Shown: piece by piece, positions 1 through 6,647 of the stretch
How the letters are laid out: the number at the start of each line of letters is the position of its first letter
Position numbering within the stretch: position 1 is the stretch's first letter
Assembly: GCF_026768455.1 (NCBI RefSeq)
Contig: NZ_JAPPVQ010000013.1
Span: 62,001 to 126,000, forward strand
Source of the DNA: Candidatus Nitrosotenuis cloacae
GTDB lineage: Archaea > Thermoproteota > Nitrososphaeria > Nitrososphaerales > Nitrosopumilaceae
Reading direction: 5' to 3'
Length of the DNA: 64,000 bases
Translations under genes and position numbers: made by a program
The notes under the pieces: model-generated
The model's input: only the letters and a program-made list of their open reading frames with translations
Database searches by the model: none
Told to the model about the DNA's origin: nothing

Positions 1-1
1 G

Positions 2-712
2 GTGGCAGGGGTGGTGGCAAGAACCGTCTCATCATATTACAAAATCCCAATCTATCCGGTAAACCACGCAATAGGGCACGTGGAGCTTGGCAAGATGCTG
101 ACCGGAGCAAAAGACCCGCTGGTACTGCTGGTATCAGGCGGGCACACCGTCCTTGCCGCATTCAAGCAGAAAAAGTGGCGCATATTTGGCGAGACGCTTG
201 ACATCACACTTGGGCAGCTGCTCGACCAGTTCGGCCGCTCGCTCGGATTTGCCTCGCCGTGCGGAAAAAAGATAGAAGAGCTTGCACTAGAGTCGGAAAA
301 ATACATCCCATTACCATATTCCGTAAAGGGAAACGACGTGTCGTTTTCAGGACTGATGTCCGCTGCAAAAAAAGTCTCAAAGAACCGCCAGGACGCATGC
401 TATTCGCTGCAGGAGACCGCGTTTGCAATGATTGGCGAGGCAACCGAAAGGGCGCTCTCATTTACCGAAAAAAAGGAACTCATGGTGGTAGGCGGAGTTG
501 CCGCAAACAGGCGGCTGTCTGAGATGCTGCGAAAAATATGCAAAAGGCAGAACTGCAAGTTTTTCGTATCCCCGATTCAGTATGCCGGCGACTGCGGCTC
601 GCAGATTGCCTGGACCGGCCTGCTTGAGGCGTCGGTCAAAAAGGGCGCAAAGATAAGTGAGACGTTTGTCAGGCAGTCGTGGCGGCTGGATACGGTGGAA
701 ATTGACTACTGA
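2..712 (+). CDS. kae1: Kae1 (tRNA N6-threonylcarbamoyladenosine synthase), 5' partial
   Basis: C-terminal 236 residues of Kae1/TsaD/OSGEP, the catalytic subunit of KEOPS that makes t6A37 in ANN-decoding tRNAs. The frame is open to the window edge, and the family is usually about 330 residues, so roughly 100 N-terminal residues lie upstream. Visible motifs are NHAIGH (the second metal-binding histidine pair), LLVSGGHT, and the C-terminal GGVAANRRL and YAGDCGSQIAW stretches. The stop overlaps the stop of the convergent gene by 7 bases. bud32, its KEOPS partner, lies 0.5 kb downstream on the same strand but is separated by an oppositely oriented gene, so the two are not fused and probably not cotranscribed. 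Confidence 0.95.
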   Translation: MAGVVARTVSSYYKIPIYPVNHAIGHVELGKMLTGAKDPLVLLVSGGHTVLAAFKQKKWRIFGETLDITLGQLLDQFGRSLGFASPCGKKIEELALESEKYIPLPYSVKGNDVSFSGLMSAAKKVSKNRQDACYSLQETAFAMIGEATERALSFTEKKELMVVGGVAANRRLSEMLRKICKRQNCKFFVSPIQYAGDCGSQIAWTGLLEASVKKGAKISETFVRQSWRLDTVEIDY

Positions 713-1020
713 GACATTGCCTTTTCGATGTCTTTTTTCCAGCTTCCGGTGTTGAATACGCCGAACTTGTATGTCTTCTCCCCGTCGGCAGTCTTTACCG
801 TGATGCACGTTTTTTTAATGAGTATTCCCTCCTTCCACACCTTTGTGATGTCGTTTAGCTGCGCGTCAAGCAGGGTCTCCTCGAACCTTTTTGTAAAGTC
901 TGCAATCCTGCCGCGCGTCTTTTCAAACACTATTCTCTTGTTTGTCAGAGTCAGTATGCCTGCCCCAAGCGAGTCCTCGTTGCAGTCCTCCTGCTTTAGG
1001 CGTTTTTCGGATTCGTCCAT
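706..1020 (-). CDS. small PH/GRAM-like domain protein
   Basis: 104 residues with an acidic start (MDESEKRLKQ) and then a beta-rich pattern: ILTLTNKRIVFEK, ITKVWKEG, ITVKTADGEKTYKFGV, and a final amphipathic helix with W and KDIEKAM. Strand-strand-'TNKRIVF'-strand-C-terminal helix is typical of GRAM/bacterial PH-like domains. No signal peptide or membrane segment is seen, so it is probably cytoplasmic. The frame stays open further upstream, but the ATG at 1020 fits a TATA-like GTTATAAC at 1046-1053, the leaderless spacing seen across this window. It sits antisense between kae1 and bud32. The function is unknown. Confidence 0.7.
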   Translation of the reverse strand: MDESEKRLKQEDCNEDSLGAGILTLTNKRIVFEKTRGRIADFTKRFEETLLDAQLNDITKVWKEGILIKKTCITVKTADGEKTYKFGVFNTGSWKKDIEKAMSQ

Positions 1021-1033
1021 TTCTGCTTGTTGT

Positions 1034-1135
1034 GTGCAATTTTGAGTTATAACTCTACTTGATGGACTGCCAGCCCGTGATGGAAGCTGCCTGCGTACTG
1101 CCAAGCTCACCGCGCAATGATGGGCAAAATTGCAC
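1034..1135. promoter_or_regulatory. divergent promoter region with an 11-bp inverted repeat
   Basis: GTGCAATTTTG at 1034-1044 and its exact complement CAAAATTGCAC at 1125-1135 face each other between the PH-like gene (minus) and bud32 (plus). Next to the first arm, a perfect 12-base palindrome GAGTTATAACTC (1044-1055) encloses the TATA-like box of the minus-strand gene. The bud32 TATA-like box (GATAATATC, about 1205-1213) lies outside the repeat. It could be an operator pair for the minus-strand gene; no regulator can be named. Confidence 0.35.
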
Positions 1136-1236
1136 CTATCCGTTCCTGTAACAACATTGCACAATATCTGGCCGGCGCGTGGAAAACGACTGCGCCTGAT
1201 GTTAGGATAATATCTTGCGGCACAATAACCCAAATC

Positions 1237-1857
1237 ATGAAACTGCTCAAAAAGGGCGCAGAAGGCGACATCTTTCTAACAAAATACGACTCCAAGCAGG
1301 CAATACTGAAGACAAGAAAGAAAAAGTCGTACCGAAACCCCGAGCTTGACGAGCGAATCAGAAGGCAGAGGACCATGCGGGAGGCCGGAGTCATATCAGA
1401 GGCAAGGTCTTTTGGGGTGCTCACGCCACTGATATACCGGGTGGACACCGAACACTGCACCATCCTGATGCAGCATGTATGGGGAACGATGGTGCGAGAC
1501 CTTGCGGGAAAAAAGCTGGAGAGTGGCTGCGTGCAGATCGGAAGGATAACCGGCACGCTGCACAAAAACGGCATAATGCACGGCGACCTTACCACGTCGA
1601 ACTTTATACTACATCATAACAAGGTGTTTGCAATCGACTTTGGGCTGTCGCAGAGGACGCCAAGGCTGGAGGACCACGCAGTGGACCTGAGGTTGTTCAA
1701 GGAGATACTTGGAAGCGAGCATGTCGAGTCCATGAAGACGCTGTGGTCAAAGTTTCTGCAAGGGTACAAGTCGGCAGTGGGCAGCGAGAGATTCAACAAG
1801 GTATTACACCATGTGTCAGTAATAGAAGGGCGTGGAAGGTATGCGACGGTCGTATGA
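1237..1857 (+). CDS. bud32: Bud32 (PRPK-type KEOPS kinase/ATPase)
   Basis: 206 residues of the small atypical kinase Bud32, which activates Kae1 in KEOPS. Visible features: the glycine-poor N-lobe GAEGDIFLTKYD, the catalytic lysine in AILKTRKKKSYR, the catalytic loop HGDLTTSNFIL, and the metal-binding FAIDFGLSQ followed by EDHAVDLRLFKE, all standard for the family. The frame is open from 1117, but ATG 1237 (MKLLKKGAEGD) matches the usual family start and has a TATA-like box 25-30 bases upstream. Its end overlaps the rdgB start by 17 bases, so the two are probably cotranscribed. Confidence 0.95.
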   Translation: MKLLKKGAEGDIFLTKYDSKQAILKTRKKKSYRNPELDERIRRQRTMREAGVISEARSFGVLTPLIYRVDTEHCTILMQHVWGTMVRDLAGKKLESGCVQIGRITGTLHKNGIMHGDLTTSNFILHHNKVFAIDFGLSQRTPRLEDHAVDLRLFKEILGSEHVESMKTLWSKFLQGYKSAVGSERFNKVLHHVSVIEGRGRYATVV

Positions 1858-2395
1858 CGTGATGTTTGTCTCATCAAACAGGCACAAGTATTCCGAATCG
1901 CAAGAGATCCTAGAATCATTTGGGATCAGCCTCGGCTTTTTCAGGTCTGATCTACTTGAGATCCAGTCCGATTCTGTATACGAGATTGCCAAAAACAAGG
2001 CACTTGACGCATACGCAAAATGCAAAAAACCTGTAATCATTGAAGACGATGCACTGGTGGTAAAGTCGCTGTCGGGCTTTCCAGGGCCGTACTCGTCGTA
2101 CGTATTCAAGACAATAGGCAACGCGGGAATCGTAGATCTGGTAAAGAAGAGCAGGGCGGCGCATTTTAGTGCAGTCATTGCGTTTTGCGACAAGAAAAAA
2201 AAGCCCGTTTTATTTGAGGGAATAACACACGGCGCAATCTCAAAAAAGCCAAAAGGCAGGGGATGGGGATACGACCCAATCTTCATTCCGGCAGGAAAGA
2301 CTCAGACATACGCAGAGCTTGAGGAAAAAAATGCCGTATCCCATAGGTACCGCGCCCTGGCAAAGTTTGCTAGCTGGTTTGCAAATAGGCAGTAA
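1841..2395 (+). CDS. rdgB: XTP/dITP pyrophosphatase (RdgB/HAM1)
   Basis: 184 residues. It removes non-canonical purine triphosphates (ITP, XTP, dITP) as monophosphates. Family motifs seen: FVSSNRHKYSE (SxNxxK), EDDALVV (catalytic Asp), SGFPGPYSSYV, the nucleotide-selecting GRGWGYDPIF, and VSHRYRAL (SHR). Start ATG 1841 lies inside the bud32 3' end; an in-frame ATG at 1832 is possible. The 3' end overlaps the convergent taw1 by 26 bases. Confidence 0.95.
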   Translation: MRRSYDVMFVSSNRHKYSESQEILESFGISLGFFRSDLLEIQSDSVYEIAKNKALDAYAKCKKPVIIEDDALVVKSLSGFPGPYSSYVFKTIGNAGIVDLVKKSRAAHFSAVIAFCDKKKKPVLFEGITHGAISKKPKGRGWGYDPIFIPAGKTQTYAELEEKNAVSHRYRALAKFASWFANRQ

Positions 2396-3413
2396 TCCAG
2401 CGGTCGGTAAACCTCTGCTGGTTCTGCAAAACTACAATCCGTGATGATTCCGATTCGTCCATTACCGAATAGATCCCGCTTTTTCTTGCCACCTCTCCTG
2501 CAAAATAGCTCACCTCCTCAAACTCTAGCATGTCTGTTCTTTGCAGCCTGTTTGTGGAGCGTCCTATGTGCATGTACGATTTTATCTCGATAAAGTGGAC
2601 GTTTGCCCTTTTTACCATGTCCGCAAACGCGCGAATCGACTGCTCAGAGTCGTTGTAACCTCGAATCAGCGTGACTCGCAGGACCGTCCTTGTGTCAAGC
2701 TCAGACATCATCTCAAGGGTGCGGTTCCACCTCTCCCAAGAGTCGTCGTACCTTGGCTTGTTTATTGCAACAAACGAGTCATAATCTGCGGCGTTTGTAG
2801 AAAGGTACAGCTGCGTTGGAAGCGCGTCCTCGTCCTTGAGCCTCTGTATCATGTCCGGCTCCTGGCCGTTTGTGACAAGAAATATCGACTTTGTCGCCTT
2901 GAGCGACTTTAGGTATCTTATCAGCTGGGGAAGCTTTGGGTACATCGTCGGCTCGCCTGAAAGCGATATTGCATAATGGCTTGGCAGGAGCGACTCGTCA
3001 AGCTTTTTTCTGTCCGATCTCGGGTCCCCATAGTGGCCCATTATCAGCCCCCTTCGCTCCTCCATCAGTTTGGCAAGCATCTCTTCTGGCTCGGCGACCT
3101 TTGATGCGTCCATCTTTAGAGAGTCGTAAAACTCCATCGGGCGCCAGCAGTAGACGCACCTGTTCTCGCAGTGCATCCCTGCAGGTGAAAACTCCATACA
3201 CTGGTGCGTCGATATTCCGTAGAACTTGTGCTTGTAGCAGCTCCCCTCGCCCTTGAACGATTTTTTTGTCCAGTGGCACAACTCGACTGTGGCGTGGTCT
3301 GCCACGCCGTACTTTGCCTTTTTGAGCTGCTTTAGAATCGACGGCTTGATCTGGATAAGCTCGTTTTCATATGTCTCACCTGAGCAGCTCATTGGAATGT
3401 CATCCCATTCCAT
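2370..3413 (-). CDS. taw1: 4-demethylwyosine synthase Taw1 (TYW1-like radical SAM)
   Basis: 347 residues. This radical SAM enzyme builds the tricyclic imidazopurine of wyosine on G37 of tRNA-Phe using pyruvate. The cluster motif is CENRCVYCW (CxxxCxxC), with a further upstream Cys in HQCMEF as expected for the second cluster of TYW1/Taw1. SLSGEPTMYP, FLVTNGQEP and LSTNAAD are family signatures. The frame opens at 3461, but ATG 3413 or 3392 fits better because TATA-like stretches (around 3433-3460) lie just upstream of them. It lies convergent to rdgB. Confidence 0.93.
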   Translation of the reverse strand: MEWDDIPMSCSGETYENELIQIKPSILKQLKKAKYGVADHATVELCHWTKKSFKGEGSCYKHKFYGISTHQCMEFSPAGMHCENRCVYCWRPMEFYDSLKMDASKVAEPEEMLAKLMEERRGLIMGHYGDPRSDRKKLDESLLPSHYAISLSGEPTMYPKLPQLIRYLKSLKATKSIFLVTNGQEPDMIQRLKDEDALPTQLYLSTNAADYDSFVAINKPRYDDSWERWNRTLEMMSELDTRTVLRVTLIRGYNDSEQSIRAFADMVKRANVHFIEIKSYMHIGRSTNRLQRTDMLEFEEVSYFAGEVARKSGIYSVMDESESSRIVVLQNQQRFTDRWITAYLQTS

Positions 3414-3492
3414 CAGATATGAAACCTTCGAGCATATATGGGTAAATATTATAAAATACACCCTCGATTTTGCAAAAACTTTGAACTAATTC

Positions 3493-3500
3493 TTAAATAT
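3493..3500 (+). promoter_or_regulatory. TATA-like box upstream of the candidate ncRNA
   Basis: CTTAAATA lies in an AT-rich stretch between taw1 (minus) and the folded RNA. A start 25 bases downstream would be near 3522-3525, giving the RNA a short leader of about 30 bases. corA has its own TATA-like box at 3688-3694, so the RNA is likely a separate transcript and not merely the corA leader. Confidence 0.4.
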
Positions 3501-3556
3501 GATAATTTCCTATATGGAGTAATGCGGAAGGATGTAATATCCAACAAATAATCCGC

Positions 3557-3650
3557 GCGTGGCCTAGCAGAACAGTTAGGTGGTCCATGAACGCATTGGC
3601 GTTATGGCAGTGAGAGGTGTTCTCTCGACGTTCTGCACTTGCGGCCACGC
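3557..3650 (+). ncRNA. candidate structured ncRNA, unknown family
   Basis: A compact fold can be drawn by hand. The outer 8-bp helix GCGTGGCC (3557-3564) pairs with GGCCACGC (3643-3650). A 7-bp helix GCAGAAC (3567-3573) pairs with GTTCTGC (3630-3636), with UA/ACUUGC as the internal loop. These enclose two hairpins: CCAT-g-AACGC/GCGTT-ATGG (3585-3607, 9 bp with one bulge, loop ATTG) and GAGAG/CTCTC (3612-3626). The result is a three-way junction with a single-stranded AGTTAGGTGGT arm. It is not a tRNA, since no TTCRANY T-loop or normal D-arm exists. It could be a stand-alone small RNA or, less likely, a regulator of the CorA gene 70 bases downstream. Confidence 0.6.
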
Positions 3651-3719
3651 CACCATAATTTCCACAAGCAGCAGACGCTAATCAAAATTTAAATCCATTA
3701 TCCTAGTCAAGTTGCTAAA

Positions 3720-4742
3720 TTGAAAAAGGAGCTCTTCATCAGCAAGCTGCCGCATTTGAGGCGGCACCCACAGCAAGACGACGTCATGCAGAGCCACACG
3801 GAGACCGTGCAGGGACACGGGTTTTCGTGGACCGACATACAAAACCCGACCCGCGCAGAAATCGACAAGCTTGGGGAATCGTACAGCTTCAACACGCTCA
3901 ACTTGGACGACTCTGTGTCAAAGATACAGCTTGCAAAAATAGACAGCTATGACGATCATTCCTTCATAATACTGCACTTTCCGCCGATGGTGATAAAAAA
4001 GGGGATGCCGCGAGTCAGCCAGCTTGCCGTGTTTATTGGAAAGGACTATCTGGTCACGATTCACAACGGCGAGCTAAAGCCGCTGGTGGACATGTTCATG
4101 CAGTGCAAGGAAAATGACCAACACCGAAACCACATCCTTGCCAAGTCGCCCGGATTTTTATTATACAAGATAATCGACGCGCTAGTCGACGACCTACTTC
4201 ACACGCTAAGGAGGATTGTTGCAAACCTTGACGAGATAGAAGACGACGTGTTTGATGAGAACAAATCCACCCCGAAAAAGATCTCAGTGCTCAGGCGCGA
4301 GATCACCATTCTGCGAAGAATCGTCCACCCGCTACGAAAAATAGTGCTGGAGACATCAAAGAATACACAGCGGTTCTCAAATCCCGACGACGACCTGGCA
4401 ATACACTTTGACGACGTAATCGACCACATCGACAAGGTCGCAGAGACGCTGGACGAGGCAAAGGAAACAATGGAGATCTACAAGGATACCGACTTTATGC
4501 TCAGCACCGAAAAGTCAAACAAGATACTTGCCACACTTACCATAATATTCACGCTGTCAATTCCGGCAACCGTGATCGGCGCCATATACGGAATGAATGT
4601 AAATCTCCCCGGCGGAATCCAGACCGGCAGCTGGGACGCGCTTGGGCCGTACACCACGTTTATCACGATGGTGTCAATATCGACAATACCTGCGGTGCTG
4701 ATGTTCCTGTACTTTTTTAAAAGAAAGTGGCTTGCAGAGTAG
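3720..4742 (+). CDS. corA: CorA-family divalent cation (Mg2+/Co2+) transporter
   Basis: 340 residues starting at TTG 3720. TTTAAAT at 3688-3694 gives leaderless spacing. It has a large soluble N-terminal domain, a long charged helical stretch around residues 150-270 (LDEIEDDVFDE, LRREITILRRIVHPLRK), and two C-terminal membrane helices. The first helix ends in the pore signature YGMNV near residue 294, and a basic tail (FKRKWLAE) follows. These are the defining CorA features. It forms a pentameric channel in the cytoplasmic membrane; substrate selectivity cannot be read from the sequence. The structured ncRNA lies directly upstream. Confidence 0.93.
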   Translation: MKKELFISKLPHLRRHPQQDDVMQSHTETVQGHGFSWTDIQNPTRAEIDKLGESYSFNTLNLDDSVSKIQLAKIDSYDDHSFIILHFPPMVIKKGMPRVSQLAVFIGKDYLVTIHNGELKPLVDMFMQCKENDQHRNHILAKSPGFLLYKIIDALVDDLLHTLRRIVANLDEIEDDVFDENKSTPKKISVLRREITILRRIVHPLRKIVLETSKNTQRFSNPDDDLAIHFDDVIDHIDKVAETLDEAKETMEIYKDTDFMLSTEKSNKILATLTIIFTLSIPATVIGAIYGMNVNLPGGIQTGSWDALGPYTTFITMVSISTIPAVLMFLYFFKRKWLAE

Positions 4743-4744
4743 AC

Positions 4745-4831
4745 CTAGAGCCACGGAAATAGGTAGTTTACGCCCCACCAAACTACCGCCACGGTTATCG
4801 CCATTCCAATGAACCAGCCTTTTCCTTGCAT
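4745..4831 (-). CDS. 28-residue single-span membrane protein
   Basis: MQGKGWFIGMAITVAVVWWG followed by VNYLFPWL and a stop. It is one hydrophobic helix with aromatic ends and a positively charged start. A TATA-like ATTTATTAC (reverse complement of about 4853-4861) lies 22-30 bases before the ATG, so leaderless expression is plausible. It sits tail-to-tail with corA, 2 bases apart, with tRNA-His behind its promoter. Size and composition resemble small subunits or regulators of membrane complexes, but no family is recognised. Confidence 0.5.
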   Translation of the reverse strand: MQGKGWFIGMAITVAVVWWGVNYLFPWL

Positions 4832-4920
4832 AATTCGTAGTTTTTGCTAGTTTGTAATAAATCTGCGCCTGATTTTCTCGCAGTTAGGTTAATACTTGAT
4901 TCCAAGTAGGGCATTTTAGC

Positions 4921-4993
4921 GGCCTTCGTAGTACAGTGGCTAGTATAGGGGACTGTGGATCCCCGGACAGGGGTTCGATTCCCCTCGAGGGCC
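4921..4993 (+). tRNA. tRNA-His (anticodon GTG)
   Basis: The cloverleaf is complete. The acceptor is GCCTTCG (4922-4928)/CGAGGGC (4986-4992), followed by T8-A9. The anticodon stem GGGGA/TCCCC carries loop CTGTGGA, and the T-stem AGGGG/CCCCT carries loop TTCGATT. The base before the acceptor is G (4921) and the discriminator is C (4993), so the G-1:C73 pair that marks tRNA-His appears to be genome-encoded. CCA is not encoded. A TATA-like TTAATACTT lies about 25 bases upstream. No intron is seen. Confidence 0.95.
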
Positions 4994-5011
4994 TACATAA
5001 TTTTAGTATCA

Positions 5012-5027
5012 AAATTTGATCAAATTT
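5012..5027. repeat. 16-base perfect palindrome
   Basis: AAATTTGATCAAATTT lies between tRNA-His and the BNR-repeat gene, in AT-rich DNA. A partial echo, GCAAAATTTGAG, follows at about 5042-5053. It could be an operator for the accessory gene starting at 5151 or part of the tRNA terminator region. Confidence 0.35.
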
Positions 5028-5064
5028 GTGCCTAATTTTTTGCAAAATTTGAGGGACTTAAATC

Positions 5065-5104
5065 TCAGGTTTCACTTCCACAAAGGGCCTGAAACCTGAT
5101 TTTT
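5065..5104 (+). terminator. stem-loop followed by a T run
   Basis: TCAGGTTTC (5065-5073) pairs perfectly with GAAACCTGA (5091-5099) around a 17-base loop, then a run of five T. A TATA-like CTTAAATC at 5057-5064 abuts it. It could end a short transcript from the tRNA region, or be an RNA element or operator upstream of the gene at 5151. Confidence 0.35.
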
Positions 5105-5150
5105 GAATTTGGAAAAATGCTAAAATACATTTTGATTGGATCTGGTTTAC

Positions 5151-6083
5151 TTGAATAAAAATCCAAAAATGTTTGCGTTAGTCATAGGAATCACAGTAGC
5201 TGTTGGAGTTGGCGCATCAATTGCCATTTCACCAGATACACAACCCCCAAAAACCGAATCAACTGAAAATCCAAGAACCATATTTTGGAGACATATTCAC
5301 GGCCTTGGAATAGAACCATCTGACAGAAGCATTTTGTACATTGCAACACACGGTGACTTTTACCAAAGCGTAAATGGTGGCCCTCCAGTCAAAGTAGACG
5401 AACAAAGAGCCGACTACATGGCATTTAACGCTCCGTATAACGAAGGTGTTCCACTCTATGCAAGCGGACATCCTGCAACTGGCGGAAATACTGGACTGAT
5501 CAAAAGCGCAGATGGCGGAAAAACCTGGCAGCAAGTTGCCACAATACTGGAACCGCCTGTTGATTTTCATGCAATGGGCGTAAGCAAATCCAATCCTGAC
5601 ATAATAATTGGATTTGACAGTGCAGGACGCGGATTATTCAAGACTACAGATGCCGGCAAAAGTTGGGAAACATTACCTGTGCCAGATTACATAACCACGC
5701 TTGTCATTGATCCTGGTGATTCGAATGTGGTGTTTGCAGGTTTTGCTGGAAGCCAGAAAGGGGTGTCTAAATCATTGGATGGTGGAACAAGCTGGACTTT
5801 GCTTGATCAGTACAAGGGACTCACAGTCCTTACGTTGTCTTTTGACGATGCTGGTGTTTTGTATACTTACACTTCAGAGCAAGGACTTGCAAAATCATCG
5901 GACATGGGTAAAAATTGGGTAAAAGTCGGAAAGCCGAGTTTGACCATAATGAGTATTGCAGCTGACTCGCAGAATGGGATAATCTATGTTGCAGGGTATT
6001 CTCCAGATGGCTTTCAAGAGGTTTACAAAAGCTCTGACGATGGAAACAAATGGGATTTGATAGCAACAAACAAGGAACTCTAA
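5151..6083 (+). CDS. membrane-anchored BNR/Asp-box beta-propeller (YCF48/sortilin-like)
   Basis: 310 residues from TTG 5151. A TATA-like TAAAATAC at about 5121-5128 fits a leaderless start, though the frame opens at 5136. One hydrophobic helix (FALVIGITVAVGVGASIAI) serves as signal or N-terminal anchor. A propeller follows with at least five Asp-box motifs: SADGGKTW, TTDAGKSW, SLDGGTSW, SSDMGKNW, SSDDGNKW. Such domains occur in sialidase-like enzymes, photosystem assembly factors and VPS10-type binding proteins. No catalytic residue set is evident, so a binding or scaffold role outside the cell is more likely than hydrolysis. The coding DNA looks more AT-rich than the housekeeping genes. The Cys-rich gene follows at once. 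Confidence 0.75.
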   Translation: MNKNPKMFALVIGITVAVGVGASIAISPDTQPPKTESTENPRTIFWRHIHGLGIEPSDRSILYIATHGDFYQSVNGGPPVKVDEQRADYMAFNAPYNEGVPLYASGHPATGGNTGLIKSADGGKTWQQVATILEPPVDFHAMGVSKSNPDIIIGFDSAGRGLFKTTDAGKSWETLPVPDYITTLVIDPGDSNVVFAGFAGSQKGVSKSLDGGTSWTLLDQYKGLTVLTLSFDDAGVLYTYTSEQGLAKSSDMGKNWVKVGKPSLTIMSIAADSQNGIIYVAGYSPDGFQEVYKSSDDGNKWDLIATNKEL

Positions 6084-6206
6084 ATGACTCAAATTAGATG
6101 TGCTGACTGTGGTTGTCTTCCTTCTGAATGCAAGGCCAGTAAATCAGCAAGTGAATGTCCGAATTGCATTTTGGAGAAATGTTGTTGTTTTGCTCTTCTA
6201 CAATAA
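6084..6206 (+). CDS. 40-residue Cys-rich protein (metal-binding candidate)
   Basis: The ATG follows the stop of the BNR-repeat gene with no gap. The product has nine cysteines in 40 residues: CADCGC near the N-terminus, then single Cys in PSECKA, CPNC, and a final EKCCCF. The spacing resembles metallothionein or a compact zinc/copper/Fe-S site and not a classical zinc ribbon. No membrane segment or signal is seen. Immediate adjacency suggests cotranscription with the propeller protein. It matches no family I recognise. Confidence 0.6.
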   Translation: MTQIRCADCGCLPSECKASKSASECPNCILEKCCCFALLQ

Positions 6207-6256
6207 AAATTAGATAGCGGTGTTGTAAGTCAATGCATATCTCAGTAAAAGCTAAA

Positions 6257-6456
6257 TAGTTCTGTTAGGTATACAAAACTCAATTGAAGGACAAATCAAA
6301 CACAGGAAATCCTTCGATAGTGCAAGGGACACAAACCTTGGATCGAAGTCACCTCGAGAGCCTCTTATCACTGATTTCGATTCCCAAAGGTCGTCGACCT
6401 TTTACTATTGAAGGACATTGGACCTGTACAATTACAAGAAAAGGGTAAGACGCACA
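6257..6456 (+). repeat. direct repeat, left copy (flanks AbiE module)
   Basis: Bases 6257-6343 (87 bases) are identical to 8516-8602. A second similar block, 6400-6456, matches 8620-8677 with a few differences, including one base missing in CTATTGAAGGACATT. Between the blocks this copy carries about 40 extra bases, including AAAGGTCG-T-CGACCTTT (6386-6402). A 54-codon frame (6284-6448) and alternative frames are open, but they shift relative to the right copy, so this looks like a decayed coding remnant. DNA from 6457 to 6640 continues with open but unrecognised frames. Confidence 0.85.
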
Positions 6457-6647
6457 ATCACGCAGTACCAGCGGAGCAACAACTACAACACCAAAAAGTG
6501 ATCGAATTTACGAACAAACTCATCGCTTAAAATCTGTCATACGCCAGAATCTGGAAGTTCATACAAAGTCTGTGCGAAATCGTCATGCGTCAACAGCAGC
6601 CGTACCTAAACAAGTCGTGTTGGATTTGAGGGGGACTTGGCAGTCAT

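Noticed and set aside
3551-3655. tRNA gene, possibly intron-containing or permuted
   Set aside because: The outer stem looks like an acceptor stem, but no T-loop (TTCRANY), no D-arm with GG and no plausible anticodon arm could be placed under any splicing I tried.
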